64,000 nt of DNA. Origin: Helicostylum pulchrum. Taxonomy: Eukaryota > Mucoromycota > Mucoromycetes > Mucorales > Mucoraceae. The stretch is from assembly GCA_025677825.1 (NCBI GenBank), contig JAIXMO010000020.1, positions 124,001 through 188,000 on the forward strand. Reading direction: 5' to 3'. The translations under genes were made by a program, and so were the position numbers. The first letter of the stretch is position 1. Every line of letters begins with the position of its first letter. Of this stretch, positions 24,813 through 33,910 are shown in pieces. Below the pieces are notes generated by a model, which had not been told where the DNA came from, did no database searches, and saw nothing but the letters and a program-made list of their open reading frames with translations.

Positions 24813-24872
24813 AAACGATAATCATTTGCTAACAAACGGCCAATCATTTTTTTAGGTAGGGCCATTTATTTT
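24813..24872. repeat. Right terminal inverted repeat
   Basis: Reverse complement reads AAAATAAATGGCCCTACCT and continues through GTTTGTTAGCAAATGATTA, matching the left repeat in inverted orientation. It is flanked outside by CA where TA is expected. Confidence 0.85.
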
Positions 24873-25273
24873 CAAAACGGACAAAATTTACCAGCCGCAC
24901 TGTACAACCTTTTTTACCCACCAAAGGGAAGTTTAAGACTCCTACTTTGATCGATCTACTGTTATGTGAGAGAGACGTGTGTAGGGAACTATCTAAATAT
25001 CCTTATCTTTTTCTCAACTTTATTCTATAGTCTGTCAAACATACACTACTTTCTATTCGGGGGTTACTTATACCAAACTGATGGTACTTGATTTACAAAC
25101 TTTTAGCCGAAAAAAAAAATACGACTGCAAAAGAAATGCTAAATGTAAATATTTATTATCTTGTACATTGAAATAAGGCAGATAGATCCAAACAAACAGG
25201 CTTAGTTTGTGAGAATAATTTATTCTTTTTTTAGAGAAAACCACTCTTTTTTCTTTCTTTTTCAACACAAAAA
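24873..25273. other. Spacer between the element and the Sel1 gene
   Basis: About 400 bp with no gene. It probably contains the promoter of the Sel1-repeat gene, including a pyrimidine-rich run just before its ATG. Confidence 0.5.
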
Positions 25274-26901
25274 ATGCGGTTTATAGGTAAAAATAAATAA
25301 AAAAAAAACACTCTCTTCGTTTTCAATACCCTTAAAAAAAATACACAGGTAGAACAGGTACAACTGCTTTTAATAAAGGTAAGCAATACCTTGAAGAAGA
25401 AGACCACGCAAACGCCTACAGAAAGTTCACAGAAGCTGCCGAATACTTCCACCACGCTATGGCTCAACACTACCTGGGCACCATGTACCAAGCCGGTCTT
25501 TACGTTGAACAAAACTACCACGAGGCTTTTTCCTGGTACTCCAAATCCGCCGATCAGGATAATATCATCTCTTGTGCAAGTATAGGTGCGTTGTACCGAA
25601 CTGACGCACTAGATAAAAACTACGAAAAGGCGTTATACTGGTTAGAGTACGCTTACTCAGTGAGTAGCTCGGCTATAGCATCTACCAACCTGGGCCATAT
25701 GTACCGGTACGGCGAAGGTGTGGATATCGACCCTGCTAAGGCGCTAGAGTATTACAAAGTAGCTGTGTCACAAGACGCGCACAACATCAATTCTGTTATT
25801 GGAGACATGCTTCGAGACGGCGAAAACGGACTTGCTATCGATTACCAAGACGCCGAATACTGGTACACAAAAGGCCTCGCCTACTCAGACTCCAATTGTA
25901 TGATCGGGTTAGCTTCTTTATGCGATACAGATACGCTCGTCAATTTTGAAACCGCATTTGAGTGGTATCTAAAGGCTGCTGATTGCGGCAACCCCAAAGC
26001 TCAGTACTTCCTTGGCTGGTACTACCAAAAAGGATTAGGCGTAAAAAGAAACTATTACACTGCCTTTACCATGTATCAGAAATCAGCTGCGAACGGATAC
26101 GTAGAATCGTATGCTGCTATCGGAAGAATGCATCACCTTGGTCTTATCAGTGATAGACCGAGTTATCTAAAGGCGATTGAAATGTACAACAAATCAATCG
26201 AGTTGGATCCGTCCAATTGCGGTGCTGCGTTGAACGGTATAGGGTTACTGTACCAAGATGGACTAGGCGTTTATGAAAACCAAGATAAAGCCATGTCTTA
26301 TTTCTCAAGCGCTGTAGGGATTCATAATAATGCTGACGCATACAATAGTATGGGAGAAGTATACAAGTTTGGTCACGGCGTACCGATAGATCACCATCAA
26401 GCCAAATACTGGTTTTTGAAATCCGCACAGGCGAAAAACGACGAAGGTCAACTCAACCTAGCATTATCATACCTGGTCGACGTACCATCGCAAGAAGTAG
26501 ATTACGAAACCGCACTGTTTTGGTTTCGAAAGGCGTTAGAACGAGGCAACGAAAAGGCTCAAGCGTATATCGATCAGACAATACATAATATGGCTTTGTT
26601 ACTAAAACTTTCGGCGGGCAATGATAAAGATATCTTGATAGAAAATATGAGAAGAGAGTTGGCTATACTAACTAGTAAACTAAAACGATACCAAACTACG
26701 AGTAGACGTCAAGAAGCGGCGGATGATAGTATAATAAATAAACCAAACCAAAAAGAGGAAACCTCTTATAGCAATAGTCCGCCAACCTCTCATAGTCCGC
26801 CAAAGTTCTTTCATGTAGAAGATATGCGAGAAATCAATCGAAAAAAGAAATCGGATGTAGTTTGTAAGCTTCGTTTGGAAGCTGCTTGTAAAAATATATA
26901 A
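25274..26901 (+). CDS. Sel1-like repeat protein
   Basis: Two exons, 25274-25286 (13 nt, MRFI plus one base) and 25349-26901, give 521 residues. The body is a tandem array of about ten Sel1-like (TPR-related) helical repeats of roughly 36 residues. Each shows the A-x-x-x-L-G-x-x-Y/M and A-x-x-W/Y-x-x-K-A/S pattern, for example AMAQHYLGTMYQAGLYVEQN, then NPKAQYFLGWYYQKGLGVKR. Such arrays are protein-interaction scaffolds, as in Sel1/Hrd3 and the fungal Chs4/Skt5 chitin synthase activators. No signal peptide, membrane segment or CAAX box is visible, so it is neither clearly Hrd3 nor Chs4. The C-terminal 80 residues are Lys/Arg/Ser-rich and disordered. Codon use is relatively GC-rich compared with neighbours. 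Confidence 0.88.
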
Positions 26902-26981
26902 CTTTTTTTTAACAGAATAAACTTTTTTTTTTTTTTATTTATGTACATTTTGCGTTTGCTTTTTTTTTTTAAAAAAAAACA

Positions 26982-27460
26982 CTATTCTCTTTTCAAAAAA
27001 CGAGAAAAAAAATCCTGAAAAGAATATGATTTCTTTTTCTTTAAAGGAAAGAGTTAATGTAATCTTTTTTTTTACAAAGAGGGAATTAACTTACCTCATT
27101 ATCTGAAGCAGTTTGTTGATTATACTCTATTTTATCATCCTGCACAGGTGCTGAAATCAACCCTTGGTGGTTCTGCTTTGCTTTATTTCTCAGTCGTTTA
27201 AAATCACTACCACCAAATTCATCTTCCAAGCCTAAAGACACGCTTTGCTGGATATCATCGTCTCTAACCGTCTTTCCATCCACAATAGTTTTCGTCCGGA
27301 TATTGTTTCCGTCAATAATAGTTGTTGTCACTGTACTATGATCAAAAGCTGTATCTACTAACGACCGGAACATGGAAGAGAAAGCCCCTTGCATCATGGA
27401 ACTCATGGCGCTTTCAATCGCTTGTAAGTCTGCATCGAACTGGTCATTGGGATTTGACAT
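26982..27460 (-). CDS. Small acidic protein of unknown function
   Basis: Two exons, 27460-27095 and 27014-26982, give 132 residues starting MSNPNDQFDADLQAIESAMS. Exon 1 ends GAG followed by GTAAGT, a strong donor. The downstream TTTTCAG acceptor restores a frame ending DFFSRFLKRE. A Met-rich amphipathic stretch (MSSMMQGAFSSMFRSLVD) precedes a repetitive IDGNNIRTKTIVDGKTV segment, then a polar tail. No signal peptide. I do not recognise the family. It is convergent with the Sel1 gene, 80 bp apart. Confidence 0.65.
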
Positions 27461-27721
27461 CTTTTTTTTATATATATGAATTTGAGTAGTAGAAGAAGAA
27501 AGTTTTTTTTTCTCTCGAACCATCAAAATTGGGGTCATCAATGAAACATGACTGCTACACCTTAGAAAAAAAAAATAGTCCGTGCAATCTGTGCGGCACC
27601 AAATAAGATACTTTTGAAGAAGAAGTATCGAGTTTTAAAACCCTCAAACGGATTGTTTTATTCTGTCGATACCAAATTGATAGAGAGAAGAAAAAAAAAA
27701 GTTTCTATTTTATATACAATA

Positions 27722-28382
27722 TTAGAGAGTAAGCATTTTTCCGAAACGAAGACCAGCAACAGCTAACCCAACAATCTTGACAGTTTCAAACCCGATATAA
27801 GCACGATGAGCTTTAGGAAGACACGTATCGTTTGCAGGACGTACTTGTTTGGCCTTTCTGTTTAAAGTAGGTAAAAGATAGGCTGCTTGAATCACTGTGA
27901 CCGTAGCAGGGATCCAAATCGCCTTGGATAACCAACTATCAACATAGCCATTGTTATCAATGATTCTCTTGCGCCATTCACAAAACAAGTCTAAACCAAG
28001 CACACCTACAGCAATCTAAAAAAAAACCATTTATACATAGGTAACTATTAGTTAAAAAAAAAAAATCAAAATAATGTATTACCTCAATCTTGTTTAACCA
28101 GTTGAACCGTTGTCTTCCACAATCCAACTTTTGCTGTTCACTCAAATGATTTGACTGTAAACAAAGAGGACTCTCCAAGAAACTTAAATTTAAAGTAGTA
28201 GCGAACCAATACGTATTGACAATCGCCAAATACAACGTCAAGTCTCTTAACGAAGCCTTTTGCCACAACTTTTTATGCAAGATGACTTCAATAGCCACAG
28301 ATGGGACAAGCACCTTGACCGCTGCTAAAGGGTCTTCCAAGAAACGAGTGCAACAGTTGGAGAAAGCTGGGTTACTAGACAT
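27722..28382 (-). CDS. Multi-pass membrane protein of unknown function
   Basis: Exons 28382-28083 and 28015-27722 join at phase 0 to give 197 residues. Probable membrane segments are at about residues 23-45, 49-68, 98-112, 127-145 and 168-190 (for example ETVKIVGLAVAGLRFGKML at the C terminus). Several Cys in the N-terminal 20 residues (SNCCTRFLEDP). No conserved catalytic motif is visible. The layout loosely recalls small peroxisomal or mitochondrial membrane proteins, but this is only an impression. Confidence 0.7.
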
Positions 28383-28994
28383 TTTTTAAAAAAAGGGAAA
28401 AAGGATTACAGTAAAATCGCAATTAGCTGTTTAAAAAAACACTTTATATTAGTTTGTACATGTATATATTCCGTCAATCCGGAAAATTAAAAAGTTTCTC
28501 GCTTGATTACAGTAGACATGATCATTTTATCACACATTTATCACGCATGAATTACGTAAGTATCGGGAATATTGATTTTTTTTTACATATGACACACACT
28601 GCAAGAATCTGCATTAATCTCTGCCGATTGTTATGTCCTTTATTGTTAGTGCGAAAGATCGGCTCTCATCAAGTATTTCTGCTGCGGCGGACTATTTTAA
28701 AATGGGCACAAATTACTAAATACGGAAAAACTTTAGTTTTAACTGTACAATTGCAAAAAAAAAGATAAAATATCAAGATAAAACAAATATCTGCATATAC
28801 CACTACAATGTGTTATTAGATTTGATTACACTTTACGCAGATAATGTACTATACAGAAATACTGTACGTTTTTTGTGCGATTGTAGTACGTTTTTTGTGC
28901 TACTTGAAAAAAGGGGATGATTATTTTAACGATTTGGGGCTTTTCTTTTTTTCTCTCTCTCTTTTTACTTTTTTTTCTTTTTTTTTAGTTATCA
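28383..28994. promoter_or_regulatory. Divergent intergenic region
   Basis: Lies between the membrane-protein gene (-) and the DUF4097-like gene (+). A 104-codon frame at 28454-28768 lacks a family match and is probably chance. A T/C-rich run at 28940-28988 immediately precedes the downstream ATG. A 16-bp word GTACGTTTTTTGTGC occurs twice at about 28864 and 28887. Confidence 0.5.
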
Positions 28995-30667
28995 ATGTCT
29001 GGTGGACCTTCTAACAATAGAGTGGAACCAAGATTCTTTGGCGCACCAGAACTTTACAATAAATCACCAGCAAAGAAAGAACCAGTATGGCCAGATGAAA
29101 GTAGTAACCCACCCCCACCTTATACACCCAGTGAACCCTCCTCCTCCTCTGCAGCAAGTGCACCACCCTTAGAATTGACTCCTGAATATTCGATTTACAC
29201 GCCCGTTCATTATGGAACTATCCCTCAACCTTATCCGGCGAACAATACACCGGATGTTGTTGCCACACCTACCTGGCCATGGATTTCTCCGCCAAGAGCA
29301 CCAGGTTATTATTTGTCTTGGCGTTACTTTAATTGTTTTTTTTTACTAACATATAACATTAGAACCCTTGTATCAACGATCACCCTCAGAATACGACGCA
29401 TACGCATCACCACCAACAAAAAAGAAGACACTCTGTGAACGCCTGGTTCAAATAATGTTTTACCTGTTCTGCTTCTGCCTACTGTTTCGATTGATCGATT
29501 TACTAGTGAACGGAGTCGAGTTTGCAGGATCCTCCTGCGCGCACGGCGTTGAATGGACCGCAGTACCCAAGCAGATCGAATACTTTGCAGGTCTCAACAT
29601 TCGAGTGATTGGCGGCAGAGGCTCATTATCCAGCGGAAAAATTACCATCAGGACCATTACATCAGACAGCGTTGGTACTGTGCACGCCACTGCATTAGTA
29701 TCTCCGAGTCTTATTCATAATTCAGATCTTAGCTTTACCATCTCTCGTTTTCCAAATGGCACCACGCTAGAGTTTTATATTCCCCAGGGTCTGTCATCAC
29801 GCGCCTGTGTCAGGTTAGATGCCGTGATTTATGTGCCTGCCGGCACGCCGTATCTTAACGTGCAAGTACAGAACTCGCATATTGTTGTCTCGGATGAAAC
29901 TATTGATGTAGAGCAGTTGAGTCTAGGTACGACGAATAGTGATATTGACATGTATCCAGCGTGGAGCGGAAAAACCTTGTCTCTAAGTACAAAAAACGGG
30001 CATTTGGAACTGTACCGCTCTATTGAAGCTACGGATAGTATTGAGTTAGTTTCTACAAACGGTATGATTCGAGCTCGTGAAAATGTCAATGCTGTCAATT
30101 TGGTCTATGTATCTACAACCAATGGCGCTATTAATATAGATAAAGAAGTATCTAGCGAAAAATACACTAAATTAATAACCACCAACGGCCATATACTTGC
30201 TCATAATGTTACGGGCAATGCTGTTGAAGTAAGGACATCCAATGGTCGAGTGAAAGTAAATCATGGCCATGTTACAAATACGTATGATGTTCAGTCTACC
30301 AATGCCAAAATGGAGGTTACATTAGATTCCGGTAAAAACGTACAGGCCACGTTGCGTACATCCAATGGAGAATTAACCGCTACTTTTGTAAGTAATATCT
30401 ATGAAATTTAAATTAATTTATACCATACTAAATAATATGTAGCCGAATGATTTTGAAGGATTATTCGATGTTGGTACAAGTTCATATGACAAGGTATCAC
30501 TTGTAGACCCACTGGGATGGGCCCACTTGAAGAAGGTGACTAAAAGTCACTTGTCGGGTACAAGATACTCAAACACTCAACAAGAAGAAGAGACTTCCGA
30601 TGGATTTATATTAATGGAAACAAGTAACGATAATATACATTTAAACTTTTTTGCCAAAGAAAATTAA
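28995..30667 (+). CDS. Single-pass membrane protein with DUF4097-like beta-repeat ectodomain
   Basis: Exons 28995-29304, 29363-30387 and 30443-30667 join to 519 residues. The N-terminal 120 residues are Pro/Ser-rich and carry a PPPPY motif (NPPPPYTPSE), a ligand for WW-domain Nedd4/Rsp5 ubiquitin ligases. One hydrophobic segment (IMFYLFCFCLLFRLIDLLV, about residues 130-150) follows. The C-terminal part is a beta-rich repeat with the recurring signature T/S-T/S-N-G (STTNGAI, TTNGHI, TSNGRV, TSNGEL) every 20-25 residues. This matches the DUF4097-type 'adhesin-like' beta-helix. With no signal peptide, a type II topology is likely, with the beta-helix on the lumenal or outer side. It is convergent with the FYR gene, 29 bp apart. 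Confidence 0.82.
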
Positions 30668-30696
30668 ATTTTTTTAATAAAAAAAAAAAAAAGCTA

Positions 30697-31527
30697 TTAT
30701 TCATCCATCAATTCATCCACTTCTTCTTCATCTGAACCTGTTAGGGTTTTATTAGAGTTTCCCATTTGCTCCAAATTATCTCTCTTTTTTTCCGCAGCGG
30801 CCATCACCCCTTTTGCAGCTCTTGGTTCCATTTCCTCGAAATTCTGCCACACGTAGTTCTTCAACTGACGAGCGCCCGGTAAATCTTGAATCATTTTCGC
30901 GATGGTGGGGTGCTTGAACCCATAGTAATCCGGTCCACTTGCCGAATTCGAGTGTTCACGTTGACGAATCTCATTTGATTTACGTACCACCACCGTCCAC
31001 GCACCCGTTGCCGAGTTCGCCACAATGGGTTCAGCAGGCTGGTCAGCGGCCAACACATGAAAACGAGGACCATCGCCACCATCTAATATAGTCGAAGTTA
31101 TAATTGTATTATTATTGGGATCAATCATGCTTGGATAAGTTCTTCTTACTGTATAACCAATAGGAAATATATATCTTTCATTATGAAATGTATCTTTTTC
31201 AGTTGAGATCTTTCCAAGGTTTAATACGGTTAATACACCAATTTGTTGAGGTAATCTTGGGTTACCCTCTGTGTCTCTTTCGATTGGTTGGACTCGTCTT
31301 GTCTTGATATTGATACGGTTAATTTTAGATCTTTTGGGTGGTGCTGAAGCAACTGTAGTCATTTTTTGTTGTTGATTTATTGTCACGCGATCTTTGATTG
31401 TTGTATTAAAAGGAGCAGGAAAAAAAGGAGTTTCAGTATTATTATCACTTTCTTCTTCGGATGAATGACCTTTATCCATTTGAGATAAACGATCTAGTAA
31501 AAGACTTTCTAATATTATGAGAGTCAA
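30697..31527 (-). CDS. FYRN/FYRC-domain nuclear protein (TBRG1-like)
   Basis: Single exon, up to 276 residues; a second in-frame Met at 31479 (MDKGHSSEEE) is an equally good start. Residues about 95-150 form the FYRN domain (LNLGKIS...F...YIFPIGYTVRRTYPSM). The FYRC domain follows (GPRFHVLAAD...PIVANSATGAWTVVV, then SGPDYYGFKHPTIAKMIQDL). FYR pairs occur in chromatin proteins such as MLL-family methyltransferases and TBRG1. Here they stand alone without SET or PHD domains, as in TBRG1. The tail is acidic (SDEEEVDELMDE). Confidence 0.88.
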   Translation of the reverse strand: MTLIILESLLLDRLSQMDKGHSSEEESDNNTETPFFPAPFNTTIKDRVTINQQQKMTTVASAPPKRSKINRINIKTRRVQPIERDTEGNPRLPQQIGVLTVLNLGKISTEKDTFHNERYIFPIGYTVRRTYPSMIDPNNNTIITSTILDGGDGPRFHVLAADQPAEPIVANSATGAWTVVVRKSNEIRQREHSNSASGPDYYGFKHPTIAKMIQDLPGARQLKNYVWQNFEEMEPRAAKGVMAAAEKKRDNLEQMGNSNKTLTGSDEEEVDELMDE

Positions 31528-32008
31528 TTTTATTACGCTTTGTTTTTTTTTTGGTTTTTAATATATTACTTTACTTTCTTTCAAATACCAAAGTTTTAAT
31601 CTTTTTCTTTGCTCGAATAAAACCCTTTGATAACGATTCATTCACCTTTTTTGTTGTTGTTCTTGTTAGTAATAGTAGTAGTAGTAGTAGTAGTAGTAGT
31701 AATAGTGTTCAATATCAACTTTTTACCTGTATCGTTTCTTGTAGTTTTCGCTTTATCCTATCCAATTCATCCATACTTTGTGAACGTAAAAAAAAAAAAG
31801 AAAAAAAAAAAATAGTAAGAAAGAAAAAAGGAAAAATAGAATGATGGGAAAAAAAAGATCAGTTATTGTGCGTGTGAAGTGTGATATATGTGTGTGTGTA
31901 TACAAGGAGGATCTTTTTTCTTTCTTTTTTTTACCAATAAATAAAAATTAGTTTGTGTGCGACAACTCTTTTTCCCCCTTTTTTTTTTCCTTCTTGAAAA
32001 ATTGTAAT
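31528..32008. promoter_or_regulatory. Divergent intergenic region with (AGT)n microsatellite
   Basis: Between the FYR gene and the O-fucosyltransferase-like gene. Holds a (AGT)n run at about 31671-31702, a G/T-alternating stretch near 31885 and a T-rich tract just before the ATG at 32009. No gene is seen. Confidence 0.55.
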
Positions 32009-33535
32009 ATGAAGAGCTTATATACATTTTTGCTTATTTGCTTTTTACTGGTTTGTATTATATTTTACCAACAACCAAGACACGACATTATTCAAAAGGT
32101 CAATGACAACAAGAAGAAATCGCAACAAGAACATGGGACATCATCTGCCAGTATAACCGACAACAACAACAACAATATTATACCTGTCGAATTCCCTACC
32201 GCCTTTCAATACCATAAACCCACAAAGACCGAAAAATTCATCACGTATTTACCTCACTCTGGATTTCATAATCAAAGGATTGAACTAGAAAATGCCCTTT
32301 TATTAGCTGGTTACCTTAACCGTACACTGCTTTTACCTTCAGTCTATCTAGGTAATCCGGCATTTCCTTGGCTTAGATTCGATAAAATGTACGAAAGGTT
32401 ATTATTACAAACAAAGAACGGGTTAGACTATTGCTCTTTACTACGTGAAGGGGAACCTATTCCAACCGAATGTTTAAATTATTCACGTTGGACAGCAGTG
32501 CCTTGGACCTTCTTTTATGATTTCACTGAATTACTGAAAAAGGTGCGAATTATATTTCGTCAAGACCTGAGTTTAGAATGGTTGAAATCAAGCTTGGATT
32601 TACAGGATGGAGATATTTACCTGTTTAAAGATAATTCACCTTTTGATTTCCGTGTTTATGATTTACCAGAGTCCAAGACACCACTGACAAGGTTTATTAA
32701 TCGTATTGATCTAGCAACATTGGAATCAATTGAATCCAGAGTCATTCATTTTGGATCCGTATTTGGTACATCACGTGTTTTAGCACAATCAACCGAACAT
32801 GTAGAACTATTAAAGTTGATTAGAAGAGAAATGATATTCAAGAATCCTGTATTGATTGATACTGCAACACGTATTGTGAATCAACTAGGTGGAAATAGTA
32901 ACTTTATTGGTATTCACTTAAGAGTAGGTGATGGATTATTCAAAGTACGAGCAACCATTACAATTGATGATATCTTTCATGAAATCGTCAACGAATACAC
33001 CGATTTAACCTTGGAGGAAGTATTAGAGTATGAAGATAACACTCATGAACAAGACAGAAAAGAAAATTTGGACTATGAAATTAAACAATTACGTGAGCCT
33101 GTTGAAAAAGTACCCGAAAAACCATTACAAGTTGAACACCCACCGGAAGCTATTCTTAATACAAGGTTAGGACCTAATAGTGAACTATTACTAAACTGTC
33201 AAAAGGGCGATGGTAGAAATGATCGATTTGCAAAAACGACCATCTTTTTAGCAACAGATTGCCCCAACCCAAGAACACACCCATTGTTACGCAAAATATT
33301 TAAAACTTTTCCATGTACTTTTGTGCTTGCTGATTTTAAAAATGAATTGAATCAACTAGCTAAAATAAAAGTACTAAAAGAGAATGTGAAGCTGGATACG
33401 TATTTAATACCAATGCTAGACGCTGTTATCGCTTCTCAAGGGCATACTTTCTTTGGCACAAACTCAAGCACCTTTTCCACTTATATTGAACGTCAATTAC
33501 ACCCTATTTATACAAATCAACAAATTCAGGTATAA
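32009..33535 (+). CDS. O-fucosyltransferase-like type II membrane protein
   Basis: Single exon, 508 residues. The N terminus MKSLYTFLLICFLLVCIIFY is a signal-anchor, so the enzyme faces the Golgi/ER lumen. A low-complexity stem (NDNKKKSQQE, DNNNNN) follows. The catalytic part shows the GDP-fucose protein O-fucosyltransferase-like signature: HSGFHNQRIELENALLLAGY near residue 82, NRTLLLPSVYLGNPA, then FIGIHLRVGDGLF near residue 306, whose Arg is expected at the nucleotide-sugar pyrophosphate site. The C terminus TFFGTNSSTFSTYIER matches the closing motif of the fold. The ATG at 32009 was chosen because it starts the signal-anchor; the upstream in-frame Met would add a poly-Phe run. Substrate unknown. 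Confidence 0.88.
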   Translation: MKSLYTFLLICFLLVCIIFYQQPRHDIIQKVNDNKKKSQQEHGTSSASITDNNNNNIIPVEFPTAFQYHKPTKTEKFITYLPHSGFHNQRIELENALLLAGYLNRTLLLPSVYLGNPAFPWLRFDKMYERLLLQTKNGLDYCSLLREGEPIPTECLNYSRWTAVPWTFFYDFTELLKKVRIIFRQDLSLEWLKSSLDLQDGDIYLFKDNSPFDFRVYDLPESKTPLTRFINRIDLATLESIESRVIHFGSVFGTSRVLAQSTEHVELLKLIRREMIFKNPVLIDTATRIVNQLGGNSNFIGIHLRVGDGLFKVRATITIDDIFHEIVNEYTDLTLEEVLEYEDNTHEQDRKENLDYEIKQLREPVEKVPEKPLQVEHPPEAILNTRLGPNSELLLNCQKGDGRNDRFAKTTIFLATDCPNPRTHPLLRKIFKTFPCTFVLADFKNELNQLAKIKVLKENVKLDTYLIPMLDAVIASQGHTFFGTNSSTFSTYIERQLHPIYTNQQIQV

Positions 33536-33890
33536 TGACGAGACCGATCGATGATCTAATTCCGAAAAAAGTAATAAAAAAGAATTAAAAAAAGATCGAT
33601 CGAGTTCTTTTTCTGTGTTTTTTTTTTTTATATAAAATGCGTGCTTTTTCTATTTTTTCCCTTTTTTTTTTTTTTCTTCCTTTTTTCTCTCTTTTTTTTT
33701 AATAGCGTTGTCATGATTACAACTATATATTAAAAAAAAAAAAAAAAACACTTACTGTAAAACCCACAATTTTTTTTTTTTTTTTCCCTCTTTTTCACTC
33801 TCTCCTTATATAAATCATTTCTTTAAATAAGATTAAATTTTTTTTTAAACCTATTTTTTTTTTTCCTTTTGTTCAGAAAAAAAGAAAAAA
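33536..33890. other. Homopolymer-rich spacer before the RING-LON gene
   Basis: Almost entirely T and A runs with a small inverted repeat GATCGATC near 33545-33600. It probably contains the promoter, a 5' UTR exon and a 5' intron of the next gene, but no coding exon could be fixed. Confidence 0.5.
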
Positions 33891-33910
33891 AAAAAATTAA
33901 TATAGTGACT

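Larger units (their letters stand above)
16775..24872. mobile_element. Composite Tc1/mariner-type element, about 8.1 kb, with cargo
   Basis: Bounded by terminal inverted repeats at 16775-16832 and 24813-24872 that match at roughly 90 percent. A TA dinucleotide sits just outside the left end and CA outside the right end, consistent with a TA target-site duplication with one later transition. Inside, in order: a degenerate transposase copy (16934-18370), about 1.4 kb without genes, a 333-bp tandem array (19900-22091), an intact nine-exon gene (22244-24008), and a second partial transposase copy (24290-24715). Both transposase copies face the same way. Such elements are normally 1.3-2 kb. Whether the whole unit ever moved as one, or is two nested or adjacent elements with later insertions, cannot be decided here. 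Confidence 0.7.

Noticed and set aside
16775..24872. Starship, Helitron or Crypton giant element
   Set aside because: No tyrosine recombinase with DUF3435, no Rep-helicase and no Crypton recombinase are visible. The ends are inverted repeats flanked by TA, which fits a DDE mariner-type element.
25274..26901. Assignment of the Sel1 protein to Chs4/Skt5 or Hrd3
   Set aside because: There is no CAAX box for Chs4, and no signal peptide or membrane segment for Hrd3.
28454..28768. 104-codon frame as a gene
   Set aside because: Composition looks like translated intergenic DNA. It lies in the promoter region between two divergent genes.
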